In this document: one piece after another, positions 33,449 through 47,016 of the stretch
How positions within the stretch are numbered: the stretch's first letter is position 1
Layout of the letters: every line of letters begins with the position of its first letter
NCBI GenBank assembly: GCA_026874595.1
Contig: CM049307.1
Coordinates: 28,373,079 to 28,437,078 of the forward strand
DNA length: 64,000 nt
Source: Sipunculus nudus
Lineage: Eukaryota; Annelida; Sipuncula; Golfingiida; Sipunculidae
Direction of reading: 5' to 3'
The notes under the pieces: generated by a model
The model's input: the letters and a program-made list of their open reading frames with translations, nothing else
The model's database searches: none
What the model was told of the DNA's origin: nothing
Program-made: the position numbers and the translations under genes

Positions 33449-34399
33449 AAATCAATGTGTGCAACCTGACCATGAAATGTTAAATATAAATTTGCATAAA
33501 AAGGTTTACATTATAGATAAGAGTTCAGAGATTCATTATCCTGATGAAATATTTTGGTCAATGGAAGAGGAAAATAAATATTTTATTCAAAACAACCTTG
33601 TAAAAATATTGACTGGACGTTTTGAGGTTCTGTCAAATTTTCTGTTTATGTCTCAATGATATTATCAGGGTAATTTTTAGGAACACATTTGTAATGTGAA
33701 TAAAATATTATCAAAACTTTTAATTTTTTTCATGATTCCACCATCATAAAATACGGTAACAGCGTAAAATATTGACGAGTTAATATAATCTTGTTTTACA
33801 AAATGAAATAAAATATCAATATAATATATTATAAAAACAGCATCATGAATGTTACAAAACAGATTGAGTTTATGAAAAATATGTCATATTGAAGAAATTG
33901 AAAATGCTTGACACGTTGCGGACGATATGATGACCAGTGCATTAGCCATTACTGGCCTCCGAGTTTTACACATTTGGACTATAACCGTAAAAATAGTCTA
34001 TTACTTCGGATGGATAACCTTGATTTTTTACATAATGATAGAATAGACCTTATTCTATCAATAAAAATAAAATAGTACTTTCCATTGATGTAGTAGCATT
34101 TTAATAATGCTTCGATCATTGCTTTATTTAAAAAAAATCCTTGCTTCCGACTTCGGACTTCCGAGTTTTACACATAGCCGTCTGGGAATCCCCTACCGAA
34201 TGTTATGATTCTCCCGCTGAAGCCGTGTAGACGAGTTTCTTCGAGTGAAACCAGCCTCGGTATTAAAAACTGCTGCACGAATACACGTAAGTCAACCGTG
34301 GAAGTAATAATTATTATTTTTTTTATTCCCCAACAGAATAACGTCACTTTTTGTCTTAACTCAGGAATGACAGTTCTAGAAGTAGATGAAAATAAAATG
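33449..34399. other. AT-rich stretch without genes
   Basis: No gene or repeat recognised. The 89-codon frame at 33390-33659 is mainly microsatellite and AT-rich tail. Confidence 0.5.
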
Positions 34400-34790
34400 T
34401 AGTGTCAGAAATGGCGTGCACATCTGCACATACTAGAATTGATGCGAACCCAATAGCTTTTACTGTCACCCCATCGTTCTTCAGTTCATCTAAAATCGAC
34501 GTTTGGGGTGACAGGCTGTCGCTATCCTTAAGCACGTTCTCTGAGCCAACAGACGCGATGCCACACCAAGCCAAGCAGAGAGCCGCGAGAGGCCGCCACC
34601 GTACATCCCGAGCCGTTGACCTTTTAGGAAGGCTACAGCATATACGGCCGCAAAGGCAGAAGCAACCCACATTCCCTCCACCGATCCCAGCAGCGGCACC
34701 CAGCCATGCCATTCGAGAGCCGAACTCGATCTTGTGAACGACAGTGTTTCGAGACGCCTCGCCTTTGTACTTGCAGTTTCGGCCATTGGA
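34400..34790 (-). other. GC- and CpG-richer patch, possible exon or promoter
   Basis: In an AT-rich neighbourhood this patch is clearly richer in G, C and CpG and open in three frames. On the minus strand an ATG at 34786 opens 98 codons with a hydrophobic stretch (GMWVASAFAAVYAVAFLKGQ). A second minus frame (34356-34712) and a plus frame (34402-34737) also stay open. I recognise no protein family. It could be a first exon with a CpG-rich promoter, a decayed gene or a repeat fragment. Several GT dinucleotides could serve as donors, but none stands out. Confidence 0.25.
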
Positions 34791-35447
34791 CCGTATAACC
34801 AGTTTCCCAGTTATGCAGGTTTTAGCAAGTTTTTTTTTGTTATCAGCACATATGTGTGGCGTTTGAATGCATTAAAAAAAGACAGGGGAGATATCATATT
34901 TAGTATAGTATCTAATGTGCATGAGATGTTCTCGTGTGTTTGATAGCGGTATGGTGAGATTTTTTTCAAACTTTTCAATCACAGTCTCCGAATTTGTAAT
35001 TGTAAAATAACTTTGTGAAACCCTTTGTCTTTTTTTAAAGCCCTGATTCAAATGAGGAAGAAATAATACCTACTGGCAGTTGATCGATGGCAGTAAAATT
35101 GGAATATGTATATAGGTTTTCCTATCCGAGAGGTGATACGGTTTCTCTCCGCTGACTCGTCTTGGCCGGCAGGTATTAGGGCTGATTAAGGGCGGCAGGC
35201 AGACGTATTGGCACCGCCCGGGTTTTGCTACGATGAACTTGTGTCCTTTTTTGCTCCTGTTATTAACTTGATTTGATGCTATCAGACGATCATCGGTTTT
35301 AAGCTTGTCTGTACACGCACTTCAAGTAACAATTTTACATTTTTATGCATTTTAATACCTCGTTTGACCCTAAGCAGTCACCGCCTAATATACCCATTCT
35401 AACAGATATATAGATCCTAAGTAAGTCAGCAAAATGCACGGAAACTT
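34791..35447. other. Unassigned stretch
   Basis: No gene seen. A GC-richer segment lies at about 35150-35225 (CCGGCAGGTATTAGG, GGCACCGCCCGGG). Confidence 0.45.
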
Positions 35448-35547
35448 GCGCACGATTTAAAAAAAATCGTGCGCCCGAGTAATTAATTATGTCGTGCGTA
35501 CGAATTGATAAGTCGTGTGCACGAGATAAATATGTCGTGCCCACGAC
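35448..35547. repeat. Cluster of four phased palindromes
   Basis: A perfect 11-bp-stem hairpin (GCGCACGATTT, five A, AAATCGTGCGC; 35448-35474) is followed by three palindrome-like motifs TCGTGCGTACGA (35492), TCGTGTGCACGA (35513) and GTCGTGCCCACGAC (35534), all in AT-rich DNA. Spacing of the last three is 21-22 bases, about two helical turns. It is either a small tandem repeat or a binding-site array. Confidence 0.75.
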
Positions 35548-38500
35548 TTAATATTTTTATTTATTTTTCTTACGTCCTCAACGGGAATTCCACGGTGTAG
35601 ATTTAGCTTAAGGACACTCATTACATCTTAAACCTTTTCGAAAACCTCTCATTAAAGAAACTCCAAAGAACTTTCCAGGAAACCGTCTTATTTATCTTCC
35701 AAGAGAAAACTCATTTTGTATGCTGTGTCTATGTTTAAGTCGATGTACATCTTTTTAACTATTATTTAGTGATGACATGTTATGGCCTAAAGACGCCTTG
35801 ATCGGAATAAAAGTTGCAGACATCTTAGGTCTATTATCTGACATCCTAAGATAACAAATATCTCTCGCGTAAACCAAACAGCAGGGTGAACCTATCTCAC
35901 TGTAACTTTTTATTAGTGACAACTATTGATAAGACCCTAAATGAAAGTCCACAGTCACCATGTGCGTTTGTTCTGTCTATTCTTCTCTTTTCAATTAAAG
36001 TTTTGAATTTGGTGAACGAGACCTAATCCATTTGACAAGAATGGAAACCTTTGCTCAAACATCTGTTGGCATTAAAACCAATGGGTTTTTCAATAAATGT
36101 TGTTTTTTTTAGACCATGCAGCTTATAGGGAGCAAAAATATAAACTGATCTCAACAACCGGTGTAGGACGTCGAGGATGGGGACTGTTAAGAAAATTTCG
36201 AAATCGCTTATACTTACGAATATCGTAATTGTCATGACGCATATAACTTAGATTAAAATTAAAATGTTCTTTTGTTATGTAAGAGCTGAGCATTAAAACT
36301 TATGCCAAGTGATTGCATTGGTATGGTGCGCTTATAGATAATTGACAAAACTAAACGAAAGTTATTTCGACCATTGGTTGCATGCGTCATCCAATTATCT
36401 CTCACCAGATACAATGCTGTCAACTTGAAAACACCATAAAGACTGGGGGTAAAACGCCGCCGGTATATCGTAATATTTAATGTTTTATGTTAAAGCACAG
36501 GCGTAGTACCCTTAATTGCGACTTGCAACATCCGGGATTTAGCCTCAACATATAAAAGGCAGACTGACTGTATGAGCGCTTTCGAAATCGTAGATTGCAG
36601 TAATTGTGCCTGCTGTTATGGTCTATATATTTGGAAGTGGTTACGCGAAATGGTTGCTTCAACGTATTGTCGACGGTGTAATTTATATTGAAATTGTGTC
36701 AGATAAATGATTTATCAACATATTTGGGAAAATTAAAATGTTTCAACTTATGAACGCATTTTTCGGGTGCTTTCCATTAATTATAACTGGCCCAATAAAG
36801 ATTTAACATTAGATCGTACAAAGCTGTACGATTGCTTTGTCTTTCATAGGAAACAATAATTGTCCTCCATACAGAAATAACGCTATATGGTTACAATACA
36901 AAACGAAAACGATAATAGGCTGTGGTGACATCAATGCACGCAAACACTGAGCCCGTTTATATAAATGGGGCCTATCAGTTAACAAAATATGAATTCACAG
37001 ATAACCATTCCGATGCCATTAATTTGGAAACAGTTGCCAGCCTTGTGCTTTCGTCTTTCCGGTGCTTGTTACTGAGGTCTCACTCAGCAGTTTATTGGCC
37101 GATCAAACCTGGGGACACTACATTTGGTAGTATTGTACCTTGCATCGTGCACACTATACCAGATTTTATGCCTCCTTTATACTTTCTATTTACCTCTGTA
37201 ACGTGGATTTGGCAAACCTAACGTCTAATTCGGTATGGTTTATTTGACTAAAGTGATACGTTCTTAAGTCGTATTTACATGTAGCCGGTATCCGAATCCC
37301 CCAGTAACATGTTCAAATGTGCAGACAAAGTAAACAGCTATTTTACTATTAAACTGGAAAGATAATTGATTGAGCAATCAGTCTTCACAATAACATAAAT
37401 TTCAATTAAGAATTAATCAGATAATTCAAGTAGTTGTCAAAAATTAAGGTTACTTGACTGTTCCACAGAGATTATACTGTTAGTGTATGCATGAAAGCGT
37501 CCTTACCAAATGAAGCCTACATTGAAGGTAATGATTATACACATTCAGGACACCCAGTTTCCGCGCCCACATCTGTTCGTGGGTGTATTACTAATCTCCG
37601 ATTTTTACGTTTTGTTTATGATAACTGAATGTTTATTTTTTTACAAACATGTGCAGTTTTTCCTAATTATTTTCACAGAACCCAACAACAATCATTTTCC
37701 GTTAGATCACTCTTTTGAAAACTTTATTATATAAATAATCGGCGGACTGAGTGTCTCTTCTGGAGCCCTCAAAGCACCTGTTTCGTCGCGATAGTTTCTG
37801 GGCGAAGTTCCCGGGATGAGGGCCCGGCAGATTTCTTCTGTCCTGCGTAAAGCTTTATCAGAAAAAAAGACTCGAGACGACGGAGCAATTTATCTTCATG
37901 ATTGGCAGTTTTACTAAGATGCTGGGGATCTAAACATAAAGTGATTGGTAAACGTAGGCTGTCTGAGCTACGGTGTCAATCACAAAGCTAGCTCTCTATG
38001 ATTAGATTTCGCCACTTCCCAGTATCGGTTTCCCGCCGTGACCAGACCTGGGTGCCTGTTAGTCCAGCGGGTTTCGTCCAAAAGAAAAACTCCCTGCCTG
38101 CCACAGGGTGCGATTTCTACTTACGGTTATTAGATGTAATCTTAACCTGTTTTTTACATGCCCTAGTTATCTTTAAAGATAGAAAAACAGCGTTCACTAG
38201 AACGTCATGCGCTCATGGAGTCACATGTCAAAGCAAATGTCAATATTTATTTCCTCCCGGATGAGAGTTACTTTGGGATTTCACGCTTGGATTGTACAGA
38301 GGACAGAACAGGTAGACAGGGACGCCTGTATCTGTAACCAAAACAAACATTGGTCATGTGATTACATGCTGATATCACGTCTGGAACCCGTTTTAGCCTC
38401 GATCTGGTAAGGTCATTCAGGGGCGATAATGGGGACTATTCTCTAGCCCTTCTTACAGGGCTGAATAAATCAATAAATAAACCAGCTTAGCTGGAGTGAC

Positions 38501-40672
38501 CCTGGACGGTTAAGTGTACCCGTGTTTTATTTTATTTTGTTAAGGTTCTTCATTATCGACTCTTAAAGCCAACAGAAATACAAGAGGGGAGGGCAGAATC
38601 GAAACAAATATATCAAGTTGTCTAATAGAGGGGAATCCTATGTAGTCATTAACTTTGGGTCTCGAAATGTATGTTCGAAAGAGGCCATTGCATGTACTAC
38701 TGGTGAGCGATATCAGATTTACCAGAAAGCCCAATCCGCGCATCTGAAAGCGTACATTATTATTAACATTAACTTTCAAAATATCCTCTTCTTGTCCCGA
38801 ATCCTACCATTCAGGTCCTGCACATGGCTATTCTAATTTTTTATTCAGACAATACCTACTTTTACACATTCACCTTAGGTTATGTATGTGAATAAAAAAA
38901 TATGCCTGATTGTATTGCACCACTCTCTGGCACGTGGAGCACTGCATGGACTGTCGTTGGGATTAATTCCCTCTGTTTGTTTGCGGGGAAACTGCTGAAG
39001 GGTTAATAATGAACAGACATTGAATTGCCCCTGTTAAATAATGCTCTGATAAGTAGCTTGCTAGGCTGGAAGCTTACCATAATCAGATTAAATAGAAACA
39101 CAGACAGATAATAATGTTAGGCAATGTCTGACTGTAGTGCAACAGAACCTTTATGGGCTAGTTGTTCAATGTTCCCGGGTATCTGTATGGTCTCTGGATC
39201 TTCAGGTCTGGTATTATATATCATGTTATACGTCTCTAGTCAGAAATATTGGAAGAAATATTGTACACGTTCAATATCTATAGTTTGTCCTGTCTACAAC
39301 CCTTTCTGTGTGGAATATTTTAGTTCATTTTTCAAAATTTACCAAATAATATCTGAATTTGGATTATATTCACCACACTCGGTAAACTTAAATAAAGGAA
39401 CATTTACTATGATCTTCATCCAGATTATAGAGCAGTATTGTTAAAAATATGGTCTTCAAAACGTGATCATTCAAGTTTTTTTAACATGTTTCCATGTCCA
39501 TTATATCACAGGTATTCCACATGACGTTCCGCCCTGCGTAATTAATATTAAATAACTTTTTTGGGAAACACGATCCGGGGCACACTGCGCAGACTGGGAC
39601 AAGAATACGACTCTGCTGTTTAGGGATTGTTGGAATCAAAACCTGACACCCACAACTCACCGGGGCTTCTAAATACACCAGCGGCGTAGGTATAAATGTT
39701 GTGAAGAGGACAATGTAGTCCGTTAAAAGGTGCTGGATAAGAATTGTTTCAAGGCAAATAACAAAATCATGGGTGTTTTGTGGTAGGAATTTTACGGAAT
39801 AAGTCAACATTTGTTAGCATGAGCATGTGAAATGTAAACAGAAGGTGTTTCCTTAAAATGTAACAAATTTTGAATATTTAGGTTTGACAGTTGAGACAAG
39901 TAGTCCCAGCGGTCCCACAGTGAGTGTCCAAACAGAAGATGTTCGTTTGGAGTAGAAACGACATCAGGTGGGACTGGGGAAAACATATACCGGGGAACAC
40001 AGGTACGGAGATAGATACGCTACCATTGATTGCCTTGATTAAGCTATCCCTTTATCTGACTGGCATGTGTACGTGGTCTGAGTCCCTGGACCCCTCTCGG
40101 CCAGTCGTAGGAATGACTGGTTATACTCCTCTATATTATAATGCATGCTTTTTTGCTTAAGATCTGTGTTGTTACAGATGTAGATTTATCGTTTTCATAT
40201 TCTAATTCTGAGACAGATTAAGAATAAAATTGTAATTTCAACTGTCTGCAGTCGCGTCATGTTGTGATACCAGGCAAGTCAGAGCGTAAACATGGTGAAT
40301 GCTTTATACTGCAAAAAAATGATTTTATTGGTGGTAAGAAGTCACAAGTATTTGGGACTATTAGCCAGTCTCAGAGTGGGTTTTGGAAAGTGTCGTAGAG
40401 GTTGGGCCTGTCTATACGGCAAACTTTTACCAAATATGACCGAAGCCGCTTGTAAAGTTAAAATTGTTGATTTTTTTAAAACCTGATTCTCGAACATTGA
40501 GAAACCTAGCTCTAACACCCTGTGTCTTTATGCTACATGCATTTTTTGTTTTGCCGTTTTTTGTAATTTTATAATTCAAGTTTTGATTTATACGACACAC
40601 ATGCATTGACTGCTTATCCAGGAAATTCTTATACAAAAAATCATATCATTTTCATGAATAGAAAAATTGGTG

Positions 40673-40676
<4 letters not shown>
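35548..40676. other. Long AT-rich stretch without recognised genes
   Basis: Frames of up to 109 codons (minus, 39481-39810) are present but show no known domain, no start context of note and no splice-site pattern that I could follow. A GC-richer part lies at 37770-38130. No RNA gene is seen. Confidence 0.5.

Positions 40677-40711
<35 letters not shown>
40677..40711. repeat. (GA)n microsatellite
   Basis: About 17 GA units with one C interruption at 40704. Confidence 0.95.
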
Positions 40712-42190
40712 CATTGATCTTCCGCTGATCATGTCAGATGACGCTTGGCCTGGGGGCACGCGTGAGATCACAGAGTGAATTATCTTGGTGGTAAACTTGG
40801 CCCGGTGTCAGTTGTATGACCCTCCTGTCTCCCTAACAAGGATAACAGATTTAATTACGCTGATGTATCGCGCATCCTCTCCTGATTTGCTTCATTAATA
40901 GATCAGAAACCATCTGTCCCATATCAGACAATTTATGTCTATGTCAATTAAACGGGTTTTTTTTCGGATTTACCAAATGTATCAAATCCGAAATTTCCAC
41001 AAGTAAATTAGTTACTAAGAAAGGGTCACCACTATACAACTCGCGAGAAGCTATGACGATACATTTTATTTTGATCATTTGTGTGATATTTCAGGTACAC
41101 AATATTAACTCTCAGTTTGTCCGCTTGCGTACCAGAGGTTACTTGTGTAGCAAAAAATTAACAAGCTCAATGACAACAGTGTATATTATATCACGTACGA
41201 CAATAAAATGTTTGGGTTGAGAAGTATTGCTTGCGGCAAACTTTTATACTTATTTTTAGTACATTTTGAGACAAATTATCGATAAATATCGTTGTGCAAC
41301 AAATACATTTTTTACAAATGGTTTTACTACATTTGTATCAGCTCAAGAAATGCTAAAAAAGTTCCCTATTCCCTATTTTCTATTCTCGCTCAAATGAAGA
41401 CAAATATATAAGTTGTTAATTTATATTTATCTCTTGATATACCAAAAACACATTTTTATCAAGATTTTAGATAATTTTGTTTACCTTTTATTTCCTGATT
41501 GAGTCTTTGATATTGGGGTCTCTGGCGTCCCGGATTGCTGACATGTCTAACCAGCTTTAACTGGTTTCGCATTTTAATAGCCGTTTAACAGGGGTATTTC
41601 ATTTTCACGACATACAGCCATGTTAAAGAAAAAACCTCGTTTTCTTAAATGTGACCGATTATTTTAAGTTTTTTAAGAATATCTTCATTTTATGGAGCTT
41701 TTCGTTAAAAGTGACGACGGATACAGCCTGTGACAGAACATTACAAGAGGCAAAACCAGTTGTATAGATGTAAGTACTGTTAGCCCGTGTTTCTATTAGC
41801 GTAACTGGCATGTTCCATTAGTGGGCGTTATTGAATAGCACTTGCTTCAATTAGAGGAGGCTCTTTTGGAACTTTTGGAAGAAACATGAGCTTTGAACGT
41901 TTTAAAACATGCATGAAGGTGTGCATTATTTCTGTTCGCAAAAACAGTCGGTTAGGCTTTGAAAGTATTTTGATAATGGTGCACTGAGTAGAGAGATGAA
42001 AGTGATGAACAAAAAGGAAAAAAATTAGATACAAGTATATTAAAAAGAGAGATTCCAAACATGGTCTACCTTGCACTGCTTAATGTAAAGCATAACAAAA
42101 CACATAATTAATACACCTGGGGTAATTGTCCATGTCTTACTATGCATGAACAATACGATGTTTGGCCTTTCATTATCAGAATAGAAACGT
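40712..42190. other. AT-rich stretch without recognised genes
   Basis: No gene or repeat recognised up to the solo LTR. Confidence 0.5.
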
Positions 42191-43068
42191 TGTTACAGAT
42201 GTTTGTTACATGTGTTGATGACACTTGATTCGTGTGGCGCGGGCGTGGCTCGTTGCTGTGGCCACCTCGATTGCCCGGGTGTTGCAGGCTCGGTGTAATC
42301 CGCATTGGTTGAACTCTGACGTGTAGAAACACAGCGCTCTTGCTATTCTGGAACTTTCTGGGCTGGTCGCGCTCTATGCGTGTCATGTTTTGTTCTTTGG
42401 GCGCGTGTGTATTATGTATTGTTGGTTTCTTTAGATTGTTCGTGAAAAAGAATTTTCTAGTATTTTGGGATGAAAAGTTTTAAATAGGGGCTGTATTTTA
42501 GAACCAGGGAAAGGAGAGAGAAATATTCCAGCGGACACGGAAGAGTGTGAGTCAGTTTTGGACCTATCCTATAATTGCAGTAGTGTCAGGGATTCTACGA
42601 ACTCTCTGCAGATTTAGTGCGGCCTGTCTCCAGTTTGCTTTCGGGATTATTACAAGAACTTTTGGATTACAACAGATTGATTTTGTGATTGAATTGGACT
42701 AATATTCTCTAAGAAGACTAATGTGAACTGTTCATCTGGATTATACGTTTTAAAGGACTTGTTGTCGCTGTGACAGTGGTGGAATCCAGGAACTGTACAC
42801 TTTATTTATTATACTGTGTAATTGTATTGATTTGCTGTTGTACTGTTGTTATACTGTGTAATAGTGTTGATTTAGTGTATTGTAATGTTAGGATTGTTTT
42901 AAGAATAAATTATAATTATTTGTTGACAAAAAAACACTGACCTCTTTATTCATTCCCCTAGACATTTCACGCTGCCTAGTGTTACAGAATCTGATTTTTT
43001 TTTTATCTCCATGACAAAATTTATGCTCGTCACGACTACATGATCTGTTGATATTAGGTTCCGTTATA
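42191..43068 (+). repeat. Gypsy solo LTR (878 bp) with target-site duplication
   Basis: It begins TGTTACAG and ends TTCCGTTATA, in line with TTCCGTAACA in the other copies. ACGT flanks it on both sides (42187-42190 and 43069-43072), extendable to AACGT if the last base is counted as target. It contains U3 text shared with 13774-14045, a TATA-like TTTAAATAGG at 42478, ATTCCAGCGGACAC, GCTGTGACAGTGGTGG, an AATAAA at 42904-42909 and CTAGACATTTCACGCTGCC. No primer-binding site follows, so it is a solo LTR formed by recombination between two LTRs. Confidence 0.8.
42478..42487 (+). promoter_or_regulatory. TATA-like box of intact solo LTR
   Basis: TTTAAATAGG followed by GGCTGT aligns with the TATA boxes of the other two LTRs. 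Confidence 0.5.
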
Positions 43069-46000
43069 ACGTTTATCTGCAGGTACAGTTTTTACAAGTC
43101 GGGCAGTATTCTGATATATAACTACATATACACAAGACTTAAAGGTTCATACTCCTTTAATCAATAATATATGCATTAACATATACTATTAATTCGTTCA
43201 TGCTGAATATAAACGTTTTCGAGCAAAACCATCACGGGACACGGATTTACTATTTCAGATTCACTTGTTTTATACGTTGATGGTTCTGTGTTAGTAAAAA
43301 GAGTCCACATTTACCTGTTTACCACAGCTGCAACAACTCTCAAACAAAGAGAAGAAACATGCATGAAGGAAGTAAATTTCGGTTTATTCAGACTCGTGTA
43401 CAGCAGTAAGCAAACTGTTTTAAAAGGAAACTTTGGCAGATACCATACTACTCTGAGGACGAAACCATATATTTCGAGAATAGTTACATGCTTGGGTTTT
43501 GAACAGGTCTCTTTAGACAGAACAAAATCATAATCAAATGTCGGTTTAGATTTTGCCACTGAATGGCATGAAATGGGATCAATCCAGATAATAATTTGTA
43601 TCTAGAATAATTCACGCTAAAATTAACTTGGAGATCAATACAAGTAGCAGATGCTGAAAATTCCCTATAGGGCACTAATTAGTTGAGTTGGTTAACAGAC
43701 AGTTGGTTATCTTCAGGAATTTATGGTAAAACAAAATTATCAAGTATTCTATTCTTATTCCTTTTCATCTTCTTCTTGTTATAATAATAATAATTATAAT
43801 TACAATAATAATAATAATTAATAATAATAATAATTTTTATAATCATTATTATTATTACATAATGGAACAAAGCTAAACGATATGCTGTAAACGCACCTTT
43901 GCAAGGTATGTTTTCATCTGCGGGTAAAAGCATGTGAGAATGTGTGAAAAATTGATGTTTCCTTGTGTGCATATGCGTATATGCGTGAACTAGGAGACCT
44001 ATATATTTGTACAATTAATCGAGAAGGCCTTCCACAAAAAGACTATGAAAAGACGACATTTTGCTCTGAATCCCTAGGCCCTGTGTTTACGCAGACCATC
44101 TGCGTGAAAATCGCACATAAGCGTCTACGCTGACGGACGTATGGATGCATCCTAGTTACAAAATCATATGAGCCATTTTCCCGCATAAACGCCCCTTTAG
44201 CCTGATTTAGTTTTGCTGTGGTGAGGTCAGTAGTTTGAGGCAACTAAAGGCGCCTTAACACATCTCCTTGTTCAAGTGATTGGACGCAATGGAGGCCACA
44301 GTTTCAGAACATCAAGTGTAGCATGCGCTTTTTCCTTTACACCTTCAGGGATTTTATGTGAATTCCCATGCGATCCAACGCGTAATTTAAAGTGAAATAA
44401 CCAAATCAACCGGGAAAACAGCGAAACAAATCAGTATCACCGATTGTAATGAAAAGCGTTGCGAATTATTTATTGGTAAAGCAAGATACTGCGGTCTTTA
44501 ACATAGGGTAGTAACTATGGCACCGAAAATTACATCTTTTCCACTTTTACTTCCTTTGATTTAATTGTCGTATATAATTTTACATTTTTCGTTATTTATG
44601 GGGTTACAAATACGTTACAGGCAGATGTCTATTTATACATAATGTCTGTTACTTAATTGTCAGTGAAACACTTGTGATGTCAACAAATATCCCATAGGAG
44701 CACTAGGAAAACGCCTTATACATATAAAATAATATGTATCAATAAGAAACAAAGCAAGTGCTAGACATCCGAAAGTTGATCGTTATACTTAGACGACACC
44801 TGCTCTACCAAAACATTTAATTATTTCCCCATAAAGGAAAATGTCACTGGATACATCAGGTGTTACGATGACGTTAAAAGAGATTGCAACTTCTCAAGTG
44901 AAAACGTCAACCGCTTTTATCGACAATAATTTCTTGGTTCAGGTAATTACTCCTACGGCAGTGTATTCATTTATGTATGTTTGTGGTTCCCTAAATGTAA
45001 AATGGTATGCGACCACTGCGGCTGTAGGCATGTCACCCACAAAGGAGCAAAATAGGAAATAGGCTAAAGCCTTGATAATAAGTCAAAATTTAAAAAAAAA
45101 AATATATAACATGCATAATATCTTCCACTTGTGATCATAACTCTAATCAAAGGTCATTTTTGAAAATCAGTGTTTTGAGATCCAACCGAAACGGGTGGAC
45201 TGAAGAAATAAGGGAAAATCTCTTCGACACCTTTGCTCATCAAGGGACATATACTAAAAGGTCCTTCATTAGACTCGATAAGCCACCCTATTGAACGATT
45301 GAAACGAGTAAGGATTGTAGGGGAAAATGTTAACTTACGAACGGCTCTATATTATCGTGATAATAATTTTTCAGATGCTTAATGTGAATCAGTTTTATGA
45401 CGGATTATGGTGTGCATGTTCGAAAATAAAAATATTTAAAATAATTGTAATACATTAATATGCATGGTCTCAGGCTGCAATAATACTGTTAGTAAAATAT
45501 ATTCTTCATTGGCATTCGAAAAACAAAATCTATGGGGCTATTATCGTGTCATTCTATATTAAAAGCTTTCATTTGATGTCAGTTACTGGTAGTTCAGTAT
45601 ATGTCAGTATATTGCTGACAAAAGCTGACTACGTACTCATTAAAAATGTTTAGCAATCGACCATTTCAGTCATTTCCTCTGCGTCAACTGGACATTATGT
45701 TCATTATTTCATGTTCCTTATTTTAGGTAACTAGTGCTTTGCAAATAAAATATATTTGAATGTAAAAATGTTAAGAAAAATAATGAATAATAAATCATAG
45801 AAGAATAGAAGAATAATAATTATGATGAAGATTACAGGAATGCAAATACATGTCCTATTTTAAGTTACACACCCATCAGACAAATATTGCAAGAAATTAT
45901 TATATAGCTTGAAACATATCATATTCCATCTGAATTTAACGATATATCGTGATATATTTTAGGTAGCTCTACTAACGCCATGAAGATATGGATAATAAAG

Positions 46001-46853
46001 AACAACATTGTTACAGAAAAGAAACAACCATGACAACTGACGTTAGATAAAGTTGTGTTAAAGTTTGATAAAAAGGTATAACAAAGGTATAATCAAAACG
46101 TACTAAGGATACACCAAGTGTAAAAAAAAATAAAAAAAAATGAAACAATAGATAATTATGAGCAAAATGGACATAATCTCACAACTCTTAACTGCTATAC
46201 ACCAGCGACAAGCTGCATTTTCTGTGTAATTTAAATGCTATTTTTCATATCCATTCATTTGGAAGATTGTGTGAGTGTTGCATTTCGCAAAGACGTTCGT
46301 TCTGTATACGACTGCCTTAGACGAGAAAAACAAGGTCTAGATCGGGGAAGGTCTAAATGACCAGACAAGTATTAGATTTTGCATGCTTGTTTTTAATAAG
46401 AAAAAATGTCGAAAATAAACGTGGTTCTGGCGGGGCCAAGATCTTTGGGAAACCATCATCTTACGTCACATGGTGACAACTTTTGTTTAACAAATTCAAG
46501 TCATATTTTGATAATATGCTTAAGTTATTTCATCACAATGTGTGAACAAAATTTTATCCATTTCCCGACATTGTAAAAATATGTGGAAAATCGTAATTCT
46601 TTCTTGCAAACTTACAAAACTTATAAAATATTGTTATTTCTCTTTTGCGCTGTCTACGTGAAGATTATTGTTTGTGAAGTAACAACTAAGAACATGTGTA
46701 ACAATAATTATCTTGTACCTTGTGTATTATGCATACATTTTCTTTCTAGAAATGCAATCTTTATCCTCATAATTCAAGAAATACGCAGAAAAGAATTCGG
46801 ATCACACGAATTCGGCTCTCAATGCTGGTAACCGGGGTTACGATGCCTGGCGT
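43069..46853. other. AT-rich stretch with (AAT)n tract
   Basis: No gene recognised. Imperfect AAT/ATT repeats occupy about 43783-43856 and form an inverted pair (ATAATAATAAT and ATTATTATTAT). A-rich simple sequence is present at 46120-46142. Confidence 0.5.
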
Positions 46854-47016
46854 GGCTATGAGGGTCGGTTGTAGTGGCCCGTCCAAGGTTGGTGGATTTC
46901 TCCCGGGTCCTCTCGTTTTATTTACCCCTTGTGGCTACCGAACGCCACCATCCAAGCCATGGACGGTACATCGCATTAGTGATTATTACTAGTTGTTGTA
47001 CAACCCATTTTAAATA
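46854..47016 (+). repeat. Dispersed repeat family copy 4
   Basis: GCTATGAGGGTCGGTTGTAG is followed by ACCGAACGCCACCATCCAAG, CCATGGACGG, GTGATTATTACTAGTTG and TACAACCCATTTTAAAT. It matches the 17027-17163 copy over its whole length apart from a variable central part, which defines a unit of about 140-165 bp. Confidence 0.55.

Noticed and set aside
39481-39810. Minus frame of 109 codons with several Cys residues
   Set aside because: Cys spacing fits no zinc or secreted peptide pattern I know and there is no signal peptide.
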